The notes beneath the pieces are model-generated. The model had not been told where the DNA came from, searched no databases, and was given only the letters and a program-made list of their open reading frames with translations. DNA of 64,000 bases from Allium sativum (lineage: Eukaryota > Streptophyta > Magnoliopsida > Asparagales > Amaryllidaceae), in NCBI GenBank assembly GCA_030737875.1, contig CM060922.1, forward strand, positions 323,549,956 to 323,613,955, read 5' to 3'. Shown piece by piece: positions 32,724 to 43,626 of the stretch. The translations under genes were made by a program, and so were the position numbers. Every line of letters begins with the position of its first letter. Within the stretch, counting starts at the first letter, position 1.

Positions 32724-32910
32724 ACTGAAAAAGAAAAAGACAGATTCAGAATGGAGAACAACGAAGGTATTTTTCTAATGGCTTCTTGGGGAATAGCCTT
32801 TTAAAATAAACTAGACTTTTCTTTGGAAAATACTTTATACTTGGTTTTGAAAATAGTTTTCCAACAGTTTTTCTAAAAACCTCATTTTTTTTCCTTCTCA
32901 TAAACCATAT
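32724..32910 (-). other. Leader of element B
   Basis: Between PBS and gag ATG, 187 bases with no frame of interest. Contains GGCTTCTTGGGGAATAGCC, also present in the leaders of A and C, a possible packaging or structural element. Confidence 0.5.
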
Positions 32911-32922
32911 GCTCTGATACCA
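32911..32922 (-). other. Primer-binding site, element B (tRNA-iMet)
   Basis: The minus strand reads TGGTATCAGAGC, four bases from the LTR boundary at 32927. Confidence 0.92.
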
Positions 32923-34195
32923 AATTTGTAACACCCCACCTCCACCAGGGTGTCTCTTGCAAGCACTCTGACTTTGGAGGGGCATTTGAATCAGGTAAAC
33001 ATGCATAATGATATATCAAGACAGAACAAGAACATATGTATATCAGTAAACAGAGTAAATAACATGGATAAAACAGCGGAAGATTTTTAAACCATTTCAA
33101 AATAGTCTAATACATCATAATGTCAATTTCCCAAATAAACAAGTCTAGTACATAAAATAACATCATCTGAAACTGAAAAGGAAAAACATAAAGTAGCTAT
33201 CCCCAAAGTGGAAAAAAACCATAGCGAGCTCAAAGCATACATGAGCTATCCCAGAAAGCAGCTAAGATCCAAGCTAAGCTCCTGTATTCCCTCCCTGAGA
33301 ACCTTGGGGGGGGGGGAGTGGGAAACGGAAGAAAAGAGGCGAAAGAAAACAGGTCAGTCAAAAAGACTGAGTAAGCCCTACTACAATCAATGTAAACTGA
33401 TAAAGTTAACTGTCATGAGCAGCAGGAATGAACATAAGGATAACTACATACTGGTATGATAGATAAAGGTGTCATCGCATAATCAGGACTAAGGTTTTGC
33501 ACCACAGATGTACTAGCAAACTAACATGGCTTGAATAAACAAGTATTGATCCCCCTGGCCCATGCTTTGGCCCAATAACCTGAAGTGACCCCCATACGAG
33601 GTCCAATAACATGAAGTGACCCTACCACGAGGTCCAACCCAACGGTCTAGTCGATCGGCTCCCTAAGCCTAACTCGTCACGTGTTGGTGTCAATACGGCC
33701 CAAACATGAATGTAGTCGAACTGTGCCGGGTCCACCCGTCGGGTGTATCAAGCCCTAGGGTGTCAACCCCTGGACACCATAAACATGAGTGCACAGTCTC
33801 GGTCTACCGGTACCCGTGCTTGTTTTCTCCGGCTACGGACTATGTGCACGACCAGAGTCCGCCCAGAACTACACCGGCGTACCACTCGGCCATCGCTTTT
33901 GGTCGCTTACCTCCAGCCCAGTAATCGTGCCCCCTCCCTAGCCTAGTCCCTAGGGCCTTGATGATACAAACTTGGGATTACTGCGGAGTGGACCCCCATT
34001 ACTAGGATTTTTCTAGTGGGTTAAGTACGGTTTAACCCCTTCACTAATCATGGATTGACTTGGTTAAGTGTAACTATGAGTTCACGACTTGACCCCGATT
34101 ACTCTACCGAGCCCAAATTGGTTAAGTATTAAATGGTCCATGACTTAACCCTAATCATGAGGCATTAATTAATTAATGCACCTTAACCTCTCACA

Positions 34196-34375
34196 TTAGA
34201 CTTTGTTGTGGTTACTAGTTAAGCCGGGCGGGTCCGGGTAGCTTTACACCACAACTTGGTCTAACCTCGGGTCCAAGGTACAACATGACCAACTTCTCAC
34301 ATTGGGTCCTATTATTTGTAGCAACTAGTTAGGCCGGTCGGTTCCGGGTAGGTTTACGCTACAAACTCAACCCAA
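34196..34375. repeat. Duplicated dyad module, B right LTR
   Basis: Units 34196-34264 and 34312-34375, matching 25931-26110. Confidence 0.82.
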
Positions 34376-34441
34376 CCTCGAGTTGGCCACACTTATCTTT
34401 TCTAAGCGTCATGTCCCTCATGTTACAAATTTTCAAGCAAT

Positions 34442-34505
34442 TGGGTAGACCTAACTTAATAGGTAAATTCCCAATGGGTAGACCTAACTTAATAGGTAAA
34501 TTCCC
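34442..34505. repeat. Tandem duplication of ~32 bp in B right LTR
   Basis: GGGTAGACCTAACTTAATAG... occurs twice in a row. The left LTR has it once (about 26176-26210), so the duplication arose after insertion or during the last replication. Confidence 0.88.
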
Positions 34506-34762
34506 AAGCTCATGTTTTTATGTCTTTTAAGTTTACCCAACCCCAAACGAAATCTCATCGCTTACATATCGCCATAGCGCATAAAGGATAGAAAGAGGGA
34601 ACTTGGCATAATCATGACATAAAAGTGTTAGAGCCACAAGTTCAACATGGTGACATATGAAAGGTTCATGTGTTCATACACTTGCATATTACATTTTTAG
34701 GCCCAAAAGCATGCATAACATGATAACATGAACCACATGACCATCCCAAACTTGCATAACAT

Positions 34763-34992
34763 ACTTGCATAAACAAACTTGCATAACATATGACAACTTG
34801 CATATCATACTTGCATAAACAAACTTGCATAACATATGACAACTTGCATATCATACTTGCATAAACAAACTTGCATAACATATGACAACTTGCATATCAT
34901 ACTTGCATAAACAAACTTGCATAACATATGACAACTTGCATATCATACTTGCATAAACAAACTTGCATAACATATGACAACTTGCATATCAT
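34763..34992. repeat. 46-bp tandem array, five copies
   Basis: Exactly 5 x 46 bases, starts at 34763, 34809, 34855, 34901 and 34947. The left LTR has nine. Confidence 0.95.
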
Positions 34993-35835
34993 GCATTTAA
35001 CTTCAAAGTTCAAGTATGAGAGGAATAGGGCTTACAATGCTTATGCGAACTCAAATGAGTATAGAAAATGTAAGAAACCCCTTATGCAACTAATTAAACC
35101 CCAAAAATGCAAGCAAACTTTGATCAAGACTCTTCCTTTATGATGCAAATATAGAGAAACAAGACTTTAATGCAAGCTAAAGAGGATCATACAAGCCTAA
35201 ATACACTTGTATGCATGGAAATCTCTTAGAAATTGATTTAGGAATTGTATGGAGAGAGGGAAGGCCGTGAGAGGATTGATTTTGCCATAGTTTAGTTGTA
35301 GGATAGATTAATGATGATTTAGGGTAGGTTAGGGTCTTATTTATAGATTAGGCTAGTAATTTAGACCATAGGATTAAACCCTAGTTCCCATCTCAACCCT
35401 CCAAATCGAATCTGGCCCCCAAGCTCAACACAAACCCAAACTGGTGCACAGGCAGAACTGGGCGTCTGAGCCAAGTCGACAGCCAAGTCGACAGGGCTGT
35501 CGATCTGGTCAGACCCAGTCGACTCCCAAGTCGACAGGGCTGTCGACTTGGGTACTGTGGCGGGAATTTTTCCCGCCTGGCCCAAACTGGCCCAATTCCC
35601 AATTTCAGATTTGAATTTGAAATCTGTTTTTACTTAGGAATTTTCTGAAAACTTCGTTGGGCCTTAATCGGGTCATACGGACTCTGATTTTCGAAAACTT
35701 AGACTCTATTCCGCGTATTTTTCTGAGACGAACGCAATGGCATAGCCCGTTTCCCTTGATTCAGATTTTTAGAATTAAATTCTGCCTCGATTTATGTTAT
35801 AACAGGTTATTGAAAATACGGGTTGTTACAGGGGT

Positions 35836-35841
35836 GTTACA
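35836..35841 (-). repeat. Last six bases of C left LTR
   Basis: GTTACA, the terminus of C's left LTR separated from its body by B. Confidence 0.8.
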
Positions 35842-35856
35842 TTCTCCTCTACTTAA
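35842..35856 (-). other. Polypurine tract of element C
   Basis: The minus strand reads TTAAGTAGAGGAGAA next to the LTR end. The 3' untranslated segment 35857-36422 follows and shows no gene. Confidence 0.75.
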
Positions 35857-36422
35857 ACGATTTCGTCCCCGAAATCTCCAAGTTAAGAAGGATGTATATC
35901 CTAAAATCCATCATCCATCTACTCACCCATCAATCATAGGCATCCATTGTACTTAAAAGACTTCTAATGCTTATATGAACATATGCAAAGGTGTGTGTAT
36001 ATGTCCCTATACTAATGCGAAAGATCAGGCGGTCTACTGATTCAGTCGACCTCCTTAATGCAATGTATGTTAGTGCCATGAATCCAACATGTATGAAAAT
36101 AATCCTATTATAACATGAAAGTTCTATATGTGTGCGCAATCATTCATCCAATTGCAACATCCACATGACGATACACCCATTTTCATCCGTAAAAAGAAGA
36201 AAAATGCACACATATCCATATGCAGCATGAGAGTGATTGAGCCGATCTAGTGCCTAATGTGTGTGTATATGCATCCACAAACAACCACTCGCATCCATCA
36301 AACATAACATGTCTCAAATACATGTTTACATCCATAAGATTCCTACCTACAGGTTGAAGATTCAATAGAAAGGATATACTTAAATGATAGAAACGACATG
36401 AATAAAAGCTTTGGAAAGGAAG

Positions 36423-36737
36423 TTAAGAACATACCCTTGAAAAGAAAAGGGTACGAAGCACGAATCTTGTCTTCAATCTCCCAAGTTGCATATCTTGGTT
36501 ATCTCCCCACTGAAATTTCATTAACTTGACTTCTCTATTGCGTAGCTTCTTAACTTGTGATCCAAGAATACGGGTAGGAACTCGTCTAACTATTGCCTCC
36601 CGTTCCACCTCCACTTCCTCAAGCATACTCGGCTCAACTACTTCTGCAGTATCATGCAAGCACTTCCGTAAATGAGAAACGTGGAAAACATCATGAACGC
36701 CAGACGGTCTTTTTGGTAGCTTTACTCTATAGGCCAT
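36423..36737 (-). pseudogene. pol: Integrase C-terminus and chromodomain tail of C
   Basis: 104 codons: [40 protein letters not shown], then RILGSQVKKLRNREVKLMKF. This is the GPF-side region followed by the chromodomain start. The chromodomain then shifts frame (…NQDMQLGRLKTRF instead of an EEATWE-like motif), so the domain is broken. Compared with B, the HVSHLRKCL segment is in frame here. Confidence 0.75.
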
Positions 36738-38102
36738 TTAGCCAATCCTTTCTGTTATGGGAAATGGTCCTACAAATGTTGGTGCCAATTTCCCTATAGA
36801 TCCAATGCGAACCACATTCCTCAAAGGTGATACTTTGATGAAAACCATGTCTTCCACCTAAAATTCAATGTTAGTCCTTCTCCTGTCTGCGTAGGACTTT
36901 TGCCTGTCCTGAGCTATCTTCATGCGCCTTCTAATAAGATCAATCTTTTCTGAAGTTTCTCTAACCATATCCGGTCCAAGTAGAAGTCTTTCTGTAGACT
37001 CCCACAAAATCTACAGGGTTGCCCGTACAATTTTTCGAAGGGTGCCATGCCAATACTAGCATGATAACTGTTGTTGTAGGCGAACTCTACCAATGGAAGA
37101 TGCTCCTCCTAAGTCCCTCTGAAGTCAAGGAAACATTGCTCAAAAGATCCTCTAGAACTCTGTTTACCCTCTCCGTTTGTCCATCGGTCTGAGGATGATA
37201 TGCGGTGCTCAAACATAACTTTGTACCAAGTGCTTCTTGCAGACTCTTCCAGAACTCACTAGTGAATATAGGATCTCGATCACTCACTATGTTGGAAGGT
37301 ACTCCATGTAGACATACAATCTCGCAAAGATAAACTGCTGCCAACCATTCTGCCGTTCTCTTGCTCTTAACAAGAATGAAATGAGCGCTCTTAGTAAGTC
37401 TGTCCACTATAATCCAAATAATGGTGTTGCCTTTCCTCGATCTTGGTAAACCATCAACGAAATCCATTCAGACGCTCTCCCACTTCCACCGTGTGACCTC
37501 TAGAGGATGAAGTAAACCACTGGGCTTCTTTTGCTCAGCTTTTACTTGTTGGCAAATCAAACATCGAGAAACGAACTCTGCTACATCTTTCGTCATCCCA
37601 GCCCAAAAGAAAACCCTCTTCATATCCATATACATCTTATCACCGCCCGGATGAATAGTCATCCTAGAATGATAGCCTTCCTCAAGGACTATCTTCAACA
37701 TACTTCCCTCTCGGGAAACATAAAGCTTTCCATCTCATCGCAACCACCCTCTACCATCCGTGGAATATCTACTGAGGCTACCAGAAGTCTCTCCTCTACT
37801 GAGCCTATCCAAGATGTCTAAAATCTTTGGATCCTCTCGCTGTGAAGTTCCTATCTGATCCAAAAGTGTAGGTCGCACCTCTAGTAATGCCAATAAACCA
37901 GGTATAAACTCTGTGGAGGGTCTAAAATCAAAAGTCGATATGAACTCCAAGCTTTTACTCTCCACAAACAGAGGACTAAACGTCATCCTCTGCCTATTCA
38001 ATGGTCTACCACCACATTACCCTTGCCAGGGGCATAAGAAATCTCAAAGTCATAGGACGCTAGGAACTCCATCCATCTTTGTTGCCTTAAATTAAGATCC
38101 TT
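36738..38102 (-). pseudogene. pol: Integrase of element C, broken
   Basis: Right to left: RNase H end and linker (37735-38001), zinc domain IHPGG...CLICQQ (37468-37701), then a TGA at 37468-37470, then the catalytic core (37087-37467) with [21 protein letters not shown] and [14 protein letters not shown]. All three acidic residues are present. The core shifts frame after VLEDLL, and 36738-37086 is frame-broken. Function is the cut-and-join step of insertion; this copy cannot make it. Confidence 0.75.
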
Positions 38103-39186
38103 CTATGAGAACAAGTATTTGAGAGATTTATGATTAGTGTATAACTCGAACTTCTCCCCAAGTAGATAATGGCGCCAAGTCTTAAGCGCGAATACTATGG
38201 CAACTAACTTTAAGTCATTGGTAGGGTAGTTCTTCCCATGAACTCTTAGTTGTCTACCTCCATAACATACCACCCTTCCTTCTTGCATCAGAACCGCACC
38301 AGGCCCTGTACCACACGCATCGGTGTATACTGTGAACACCTTGTTCCCATCATGCAAGGTTAAGGCTGTGGCTGTTTTTAGAGCCCTCTTCAATCGTTGG
38401 AAAGCATCATCACAATCTATATCCCATGAAAATGTCAGATTCTTCTTCGTTAGTCTGGTGAGTGGGGCTGATATCTTCGCAAAGTCCTTAATGAACTTTC
38501 TATAATAGTCCGCTAATCTAAGAAAACTTCTCACCCCCATTGCAATATTTGGGATTCGCCAATCTTGAACTGCAACTACCTTCACGGGATCTACTACTGT
38601 CCCATTTTTAGAGACCACATGCCCTAGAAATCTCACTTCTTTTCATCAAAAATGACATTTGGAGAATTTGCCTTAAGCTGGTGCGTACGTCGAGTTTTCA
38701 AAACCTCCCTTAAATGTTAGGCATGCTCTTCCTCGCTCTTCGAGAAAACCAAGATGTCATCAAGAAAGACCACAATCAACTTATTTAGAAACTCCTAAAA
38801 CACCCTACTCATCAAATCAACAAAATAGGCAGGTGCAATCGTCAACCCAAATGGCATGACGAGCCACTCGAAGAAATCATCTGGAGTTCTAAAAGCAGTC
38901 TTGTTTATACTGTCCTTGGCCACCCTCAACTGATGAAACCCCGTAATCAAGTCTAACTAAGTGAAAACAAATGCACCAACAAGCTGGTCAAATAGATCAT
39001 CTATCCTCGGAAGTGGGTGCCTATTCTTCTTAGTGAGTTTATTCAACTCACTATAGTCCACATATAAGCGAAGTGAACAATCCGCCTTAGTTGCGAATAC
39101 TACTGGAGCACCCCATTCAGATATGCTTCGCCTAATAAACCCTTTCTCAAGTAGCTCTCCTACTTGCTTGCTAATCTCCCTCCTTT
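38103..39186 (-). pseudogene. pol: Reverse transcriptase/RNase H of element C, broken
   Basis: 38103-38636 is an open 177-codon piece with RT thumb ([12 protein letters not shown]) and RNase H ([32 protein letters not shown]; the usual D of YTDHK is N here). 38637-39186 holds the RT palm in several frames. The active-site segment reads FLDDIL-like on the minus strand near 38755. Confidence 0.72.
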
Positions 39187-39793
39187 CTATTGGGCCATAT
39201 GGCGCACATGCAATGCAGCTGGCTTTGCATTGTCCACCAAGTATATACGGAAATCAATCTCGCACCCTGGAGGTAATCCCCGAACCTCCTCAAAAAGATC
39301 AGGATACTCATAAACTACTGGTACAGATCGTAAATCATTGATAGATGCATGAGGCGACTCTAGGAAACTAAGCATGACAGACCCCTTAGGGTCACAAGAA
39401 ATATCGAGGGTCCTCCCATGGAAAGTTAAAAGTCTAAAGACCCTCCTCTCACAATCTAGAATGGCACCATACATGGCTAGCCAATCCATCCCTAGAATCA
39501 AACCATAACCCATGAAACCAAGCACATATGTGTCGCACTCAAACTCGACGCCCAATACAGATGTTCTCAAACCCCGACAAATCATAGAAGATGAGTCATA
39601 CCCCTAATGGGGTTTGAGACAACAACGGGATCCAAAACCATAATAGTACAGACTCAACCACAAAATCAGATATAAAAGTATGCGAAGCGCCTGAATCAAA
39701 AAGAGTTCTAACAGAATTATTGGAAAGAGAAATTAAACCTTTAACAGAAACTTTCCTACCTCTATCTGGTGCACCGGCCATGAGAGCATGCAC
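39187..39793 (-). pseudogene. pol: Protease and start of RT of element C, broken
   Basis: 39596-39793 has [16 protein letters not shown], the aspartic protease active site. 39187-39585 continues with [20 protein letters not shown] and the protease/RT linker ending VRHMAQ. A frameshift near 39590 separates the two. Confidence 0.78.
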
Positions 39794-40722
39794 CCGCCCT
39801 CCCGAAGATCCTGCCCTTTGATCTTGTCATTGCTTCTTCGGGCACTCCTTAGAAAACTATCCGACCTTTCCATAATTGAAACAAGCATTCTTCTTTCTTT
39901 TACATTCCTTGATCAAATGACCCTTACGTCCGCAATTATGACATTTCCTCTTATCTCTAGTCTTGTCATCCTTTCCGCTCTTCTTTTGTTGTTGTTGTTG
40001 TCCTTTCCTGGGCCACACTTTATTATTTTGTGTTTCCTCAACCTTAGCTTCTTTCTTTTCACCTTTATTTTCTTCATGCATCAATGCCATATCAGCGGGT
40101 TTCCCAAAAGTTACTCCCATCGGAATATGAGACATAACCAACTCATGGAGTGGTTCACTCAATCCTCTAGCAAACCTCAAAGCTTTCTTGTGCGGGGTAT
40201 TCACTAGCTCTAAACTAAACCTCGCCAATTGATTGAATTTATTAACATATTCTTTCACAAATATGCTTCCTTGCTTGAGCCCCAAAAACATTTCCATTTG
40301 CATGCTTTGCTCGGCTCATGAAAGAAACTTCCGAATCTCTGTTGGAAATCATCCCAAGTTTACACTAAATGCCCTGCTTGCGTCACTTCCCACTAGAATG
40401 AAGCCTCATCTTTCAGCTGCCAAACGGCCAACTGAATCCTACGATCGTCAACTTCAAAAACTCCAAACAATTCCTCCGTCTCCTTAAGCCAATTTCTTGC
40501 TTCTAGAAAAGTCTCAGTTCCTTGGAATGGATTTCCGCTCATAGCACATAAATTTTTGCATATCTTAGAGAAATTATCAGAATGTGGAGTGGGAGGAGGA
40601 ACAACGGGTGCAGCTAGGGGAGGAATGTCTTCTTGACTTTCGGCAGGTGCCGTGGCCTCAAGATACCAATGGAGCCATCCCGGTATCGTAACGCCCTCAG
40701 GAATATTAGGCTCCCCCGACAT
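39794..40722 (-). pseudogene. gag: Gag of element C, broken
   Basis: Starts MSGEPNIPEGVTIPGWLHW at 40722 with a proline-rich stretch and FQGTETFLEARNWLKETEEL, reaching a stop at 40393-40395 after KDEASF. The core resumes at 40303 (MQMEMFLGLKQGSIFVKEYV) and continues to one good zinc knuckle CHNCGRKGHLIKEC and a damaged second one (CFNYGKVG). Two or more frameshifts separate the pieces. Comparison with B and D shows the same domain order. Confidence 0.8.
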
Positions 40723-40887
40723 GCTGAAAAGAAAAGGGAAATGGGATTAAGACAGAGAATCGAAAGATATTATATATGGCTTTGGGGAATATGTCTTTCA
40801 AAATAGACTTTTATTTTGAAAATTCTTTCTTTTAAAACCTTTCTGGAAACAATTTTCAAAATCTTTTATCCGTTCTAGTAACCTTCA
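40723..40887 (-). other. Leader of element C
   Basis: 165 bases between PBS and gag, no gene. Contains GGCTTTGGGGAATATG, similar to the B and A leaders. Confidence 0.5.
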
Positions 40888-40899
40888 GCTCTGATACCA
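40888..40899 (-). other. Primer-binding site, element C (tRNA-iMet)
   Basis: The minus strand reads TGGTATCAGAGC, two bases from the LTR at 40902. Confidence 0.92.
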
Positions 40900-41303
40900 A
40901 GTGTGACACCCACGTCCATTAATGTCACTCTTTATTAGAATGTATTATGTTTCGTGAAGCATTATAGGTAAACAGAAACAGAAACATTACAAAATAGATA
41001 AAAAATAACAACAAAATTTATTGAATAGAAAATATCATGGTCGAAAACATGGTTACATCATAAGTCTGAAATACTGAAAACATAAAACTTCTGCCTTGCA
41101 CAAAATTCATCATTAGAGTACAATGACACATAAAAGAGCATAATCCCCAAAACATAGCCGTAGTAGAGAAGATATGAAATCAAGCAGTACATCTAAGCAG
41201 CTCCAAGCAGAATTAAAGAAGAATCCTGATCAAGCTTGAGTATTCCCACCATGAGAACCTTTGTGGGGGGAACGGAAGAGAAAGAAGAGGAAACAAAATG
41301 GGT

Positions 41304-41318
41304 CAGACATAAAGTCTG
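41304..41318 (-). other. Conserved LTR hairpin, element C right LTR
   Basis: CAGAC-ATAAA-GTCTG, identical to the left copy despite general LTR divergence. Confidence 0.72.
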
Positions 41319-42074
41319 GCGAGTCCAGTTACTTTTAGCATATAAATAAGTAGAAACATCATGATAGGCATATAGGTTAGAGAGAGATAACAACATATAA
41401 GGCAGGTATGACAAGGTAAACAAGATAAACTGAACAGAACATGCATTGCACTTTTATAATACTTTTCTCTGCACTAGTACTAGTATCACATGGAAAAGAT
41501 GATCCCTAAAAAGTACTAGATGGTAGACTTAGGCGCACTACTAGTGAGAGGTTTTACCCCATATAATAATAGGTAGTCCAACTGAACTTACCGGTGTTAC
41601 CCCTAAGGATAGTAACGGGCTCCTAAACAAGTGAGACTAGATGTACCCTAATTACTACCCCAATCGATCGGCTCCTTAACTCTGTAGATACCCTGTGCTG
41701 GCCCCACAGTAGGATGTTTCACTTCCTAAAGTGGAAACCCTTCATTTCCAGGATATGCGCAACCATATCTACTGATGCCACAATGCCTTATCTTCCCGAG
41801 CAGGCGGACCCATGCACACATATGATCCCGATGGAATGCGCTGTCAGACACCTTTTCCCATGTGACCTCTTATAATCAACTCAGTAAGCGTGCCCCGACT
41901 CCGACCTAGTTCGGAGTACCCGTCTGATACCTATATGGGTTATTGACTGAAACGAATCCCACACATCAAATGATACAAGCTTCCCCCCGGCTTGCATCCC
42001 CACTACTAGGATTTCAATAGGTTATGCCTACCAGTTTAACAAGATTGAATAACCCCACATGTTAAGTTTATGGG

Positions 42075-42076
<2 letters not shown>

Positions 42077-42109
<33 letters not shown>
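42077..42109. repeat. (TA)n microsatellite
   Basis: About 16 TA units, replacing a short TATATGTATATAAATAT in the left LTR. The run arose within the C right LTR. Confidence 0.9.
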
Positions 42110-42112
<3 letters not shown>

Positions 42113-42276
42113 ACCTCCCCAAGATTCATTTAACCCTATCGCTGATTCAAGCAAGTTTACTTAACCCCTACTCAAGTTAACATGTTCATGAAATCCCTAT
42201 GGATTCAAATAGGTTAAGAATTACAAGTTCATTACCATTTATTCATTTATGGTTATAATGCGCCAGACCTTCCACA

Positions 42277-42468
42277 TTAAGTCTACCACTTATGGATGTT
42301 GGATATGTCGGTCGGGTCTGGGAAGACTTCTTCCACAAGTCGGACTTAACCTTTGTCTTAGCACATTACGTGTTTATGCACTTAGACCCCTCACATTAGA
42401 TTTATCACTTGTGGATGTTGGATACGCCAAGCGGTTCCGGGCAGAATTCTACCACAAGTGTAATCTAA
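42277..42468. repeat. Duplicated dyad module, C right LTR
   Basis: Units 42277-42349 and 42396-42468, arms TTAAGTC.../...ACTTAA and TTAGATTTATCACTTGTGG/CCACAAGTGTAATCTAA. Confidence 0.78.
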
Positions 42469-43626
42469 CCTCGTGTTTAAGCACTGTAACAGTTTCTAAT
42501 TACTGTAAATCTAGGCATTTTCATTATTAACCAATTATCATGTTTATTATACCCTAATTCCCCGTCCGTTATACAATACAAGTTATGCCCCCAAAGTTAG
42601 ATCAAGATCAGGATTATGCCCCCAAATTCTAAGTTTTGGCTCAAGGTACAAATTATGCCCAAAATTCCCAATCATGTGTTACAATAAGAATTATGCCCAA
42701 ATTAATCATTCCCAGTCGTCCCCAATTTCGTGCGTTCGCGTATTTCAGCGATATGCCTAGGCTCGAAGGTAGCCTGGCTATAAAAACAAAAAGGCAAAAA
42801 AGGGAAGAAGAGAACAAAAATAGGTATAGAAAATAAAAACTGGCATAAGATGATGGAATTGATCGTACTAATAGAATAGGCATAGTGACATGATTAGGAA
42901 ATCTAACATAATAGGCATACGGTGACATAATTAGGCAAACTAACATAATTGGGATATCATAAGCAAGCATGATGAGATCTAAACAGTGAATTAGATATAC
43001 AAATAATGGTAGATCTGATATGATTCAAATAGTAATAGGCCTAGATTCAGTTCTAGTCATGTCAAGATAACTTTTTAGTGTTTACATCTAAAAACAACAT
43101 AGACTCACTGTGATTGGATCTAAGAAACAGAAGAATGATTGCAGATGTTGAATCACAAATCCTTGAATACGTATAACTTGTTTGATGAAGAAGTAGGCTA
43201 GATCAAACTATGTTGGAGAAGCACCTTGTTGTCTCCATTGAATTATATGAATAAAACAATGAGATTAAGGTCCTATTTATAGCCTAGGGTCAACGAATCT
43301 GGTCAGAAAACAAGTCCACTTATGCGTAACTGAATCTACCTTGGATCTGGGTGTGTCAACATGGGTGTTGACACCCCTGTCCTAAGGTGGGGTCCGAACT
43401 CCTGCCCTGTCCCACGCCGTTTGATTTTGAATTCTGAAATGGTTTTAAATTGTTATATATATATATATAATTCTTTTATGCGTATACAAGCTACAAACCT
43501 TAATATCTTCATCATACATTGTCCATTTTATATAAACTTGGTGGCTATCTTAAGAAGAATTCCAATAAAAACACAATGGCACGGTCTGTTTTACTTAATT
43601 CCCAATATTTAATTAAGTATTCTTTA

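Larger units (their letters stand above)
24656..35830 (-). mobile_element. Element B: near-complete Tekay/Del-like Ty3/Gypsy element
   Basis: LTRs at 24656-27717 and 32927-35830, about 1 percent diverged by rough hand count. Inserted into the end of C's left LTR: GGGTT (24651-24655) on the left and GGGGT (35831-35835) on the right are an imperfect 5-bp duplication, after which C continues GTTACA. The left LTR begins with an extra TGTAACACCT before TGTAACACCCC. PBS 32911-32922, gag-pol on the minus strand 32723 to 28485, chromodomain remainder 28270-28479, PPT 27718-27732. All domains of a chromovirus are present. Only one stop codon and one frameshift were found in the polyprotein. Confidence 0.93.
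32927..35830 (-). repeat. Element B 5' LTR (right)
   Basis: 2904 bp. Same order of motifs as the left LTR: hairpin 33355-33369, G run 33306-33316, dyad module 34196-34375, 46-bp array 34763-34992, TATA-like box about 35337-35346 and GTCGAC cluster. Differs from the left copy mainly by array copy number and by a tandem duplication of about 32 bases at 34442-34505. Confidence 0.92.
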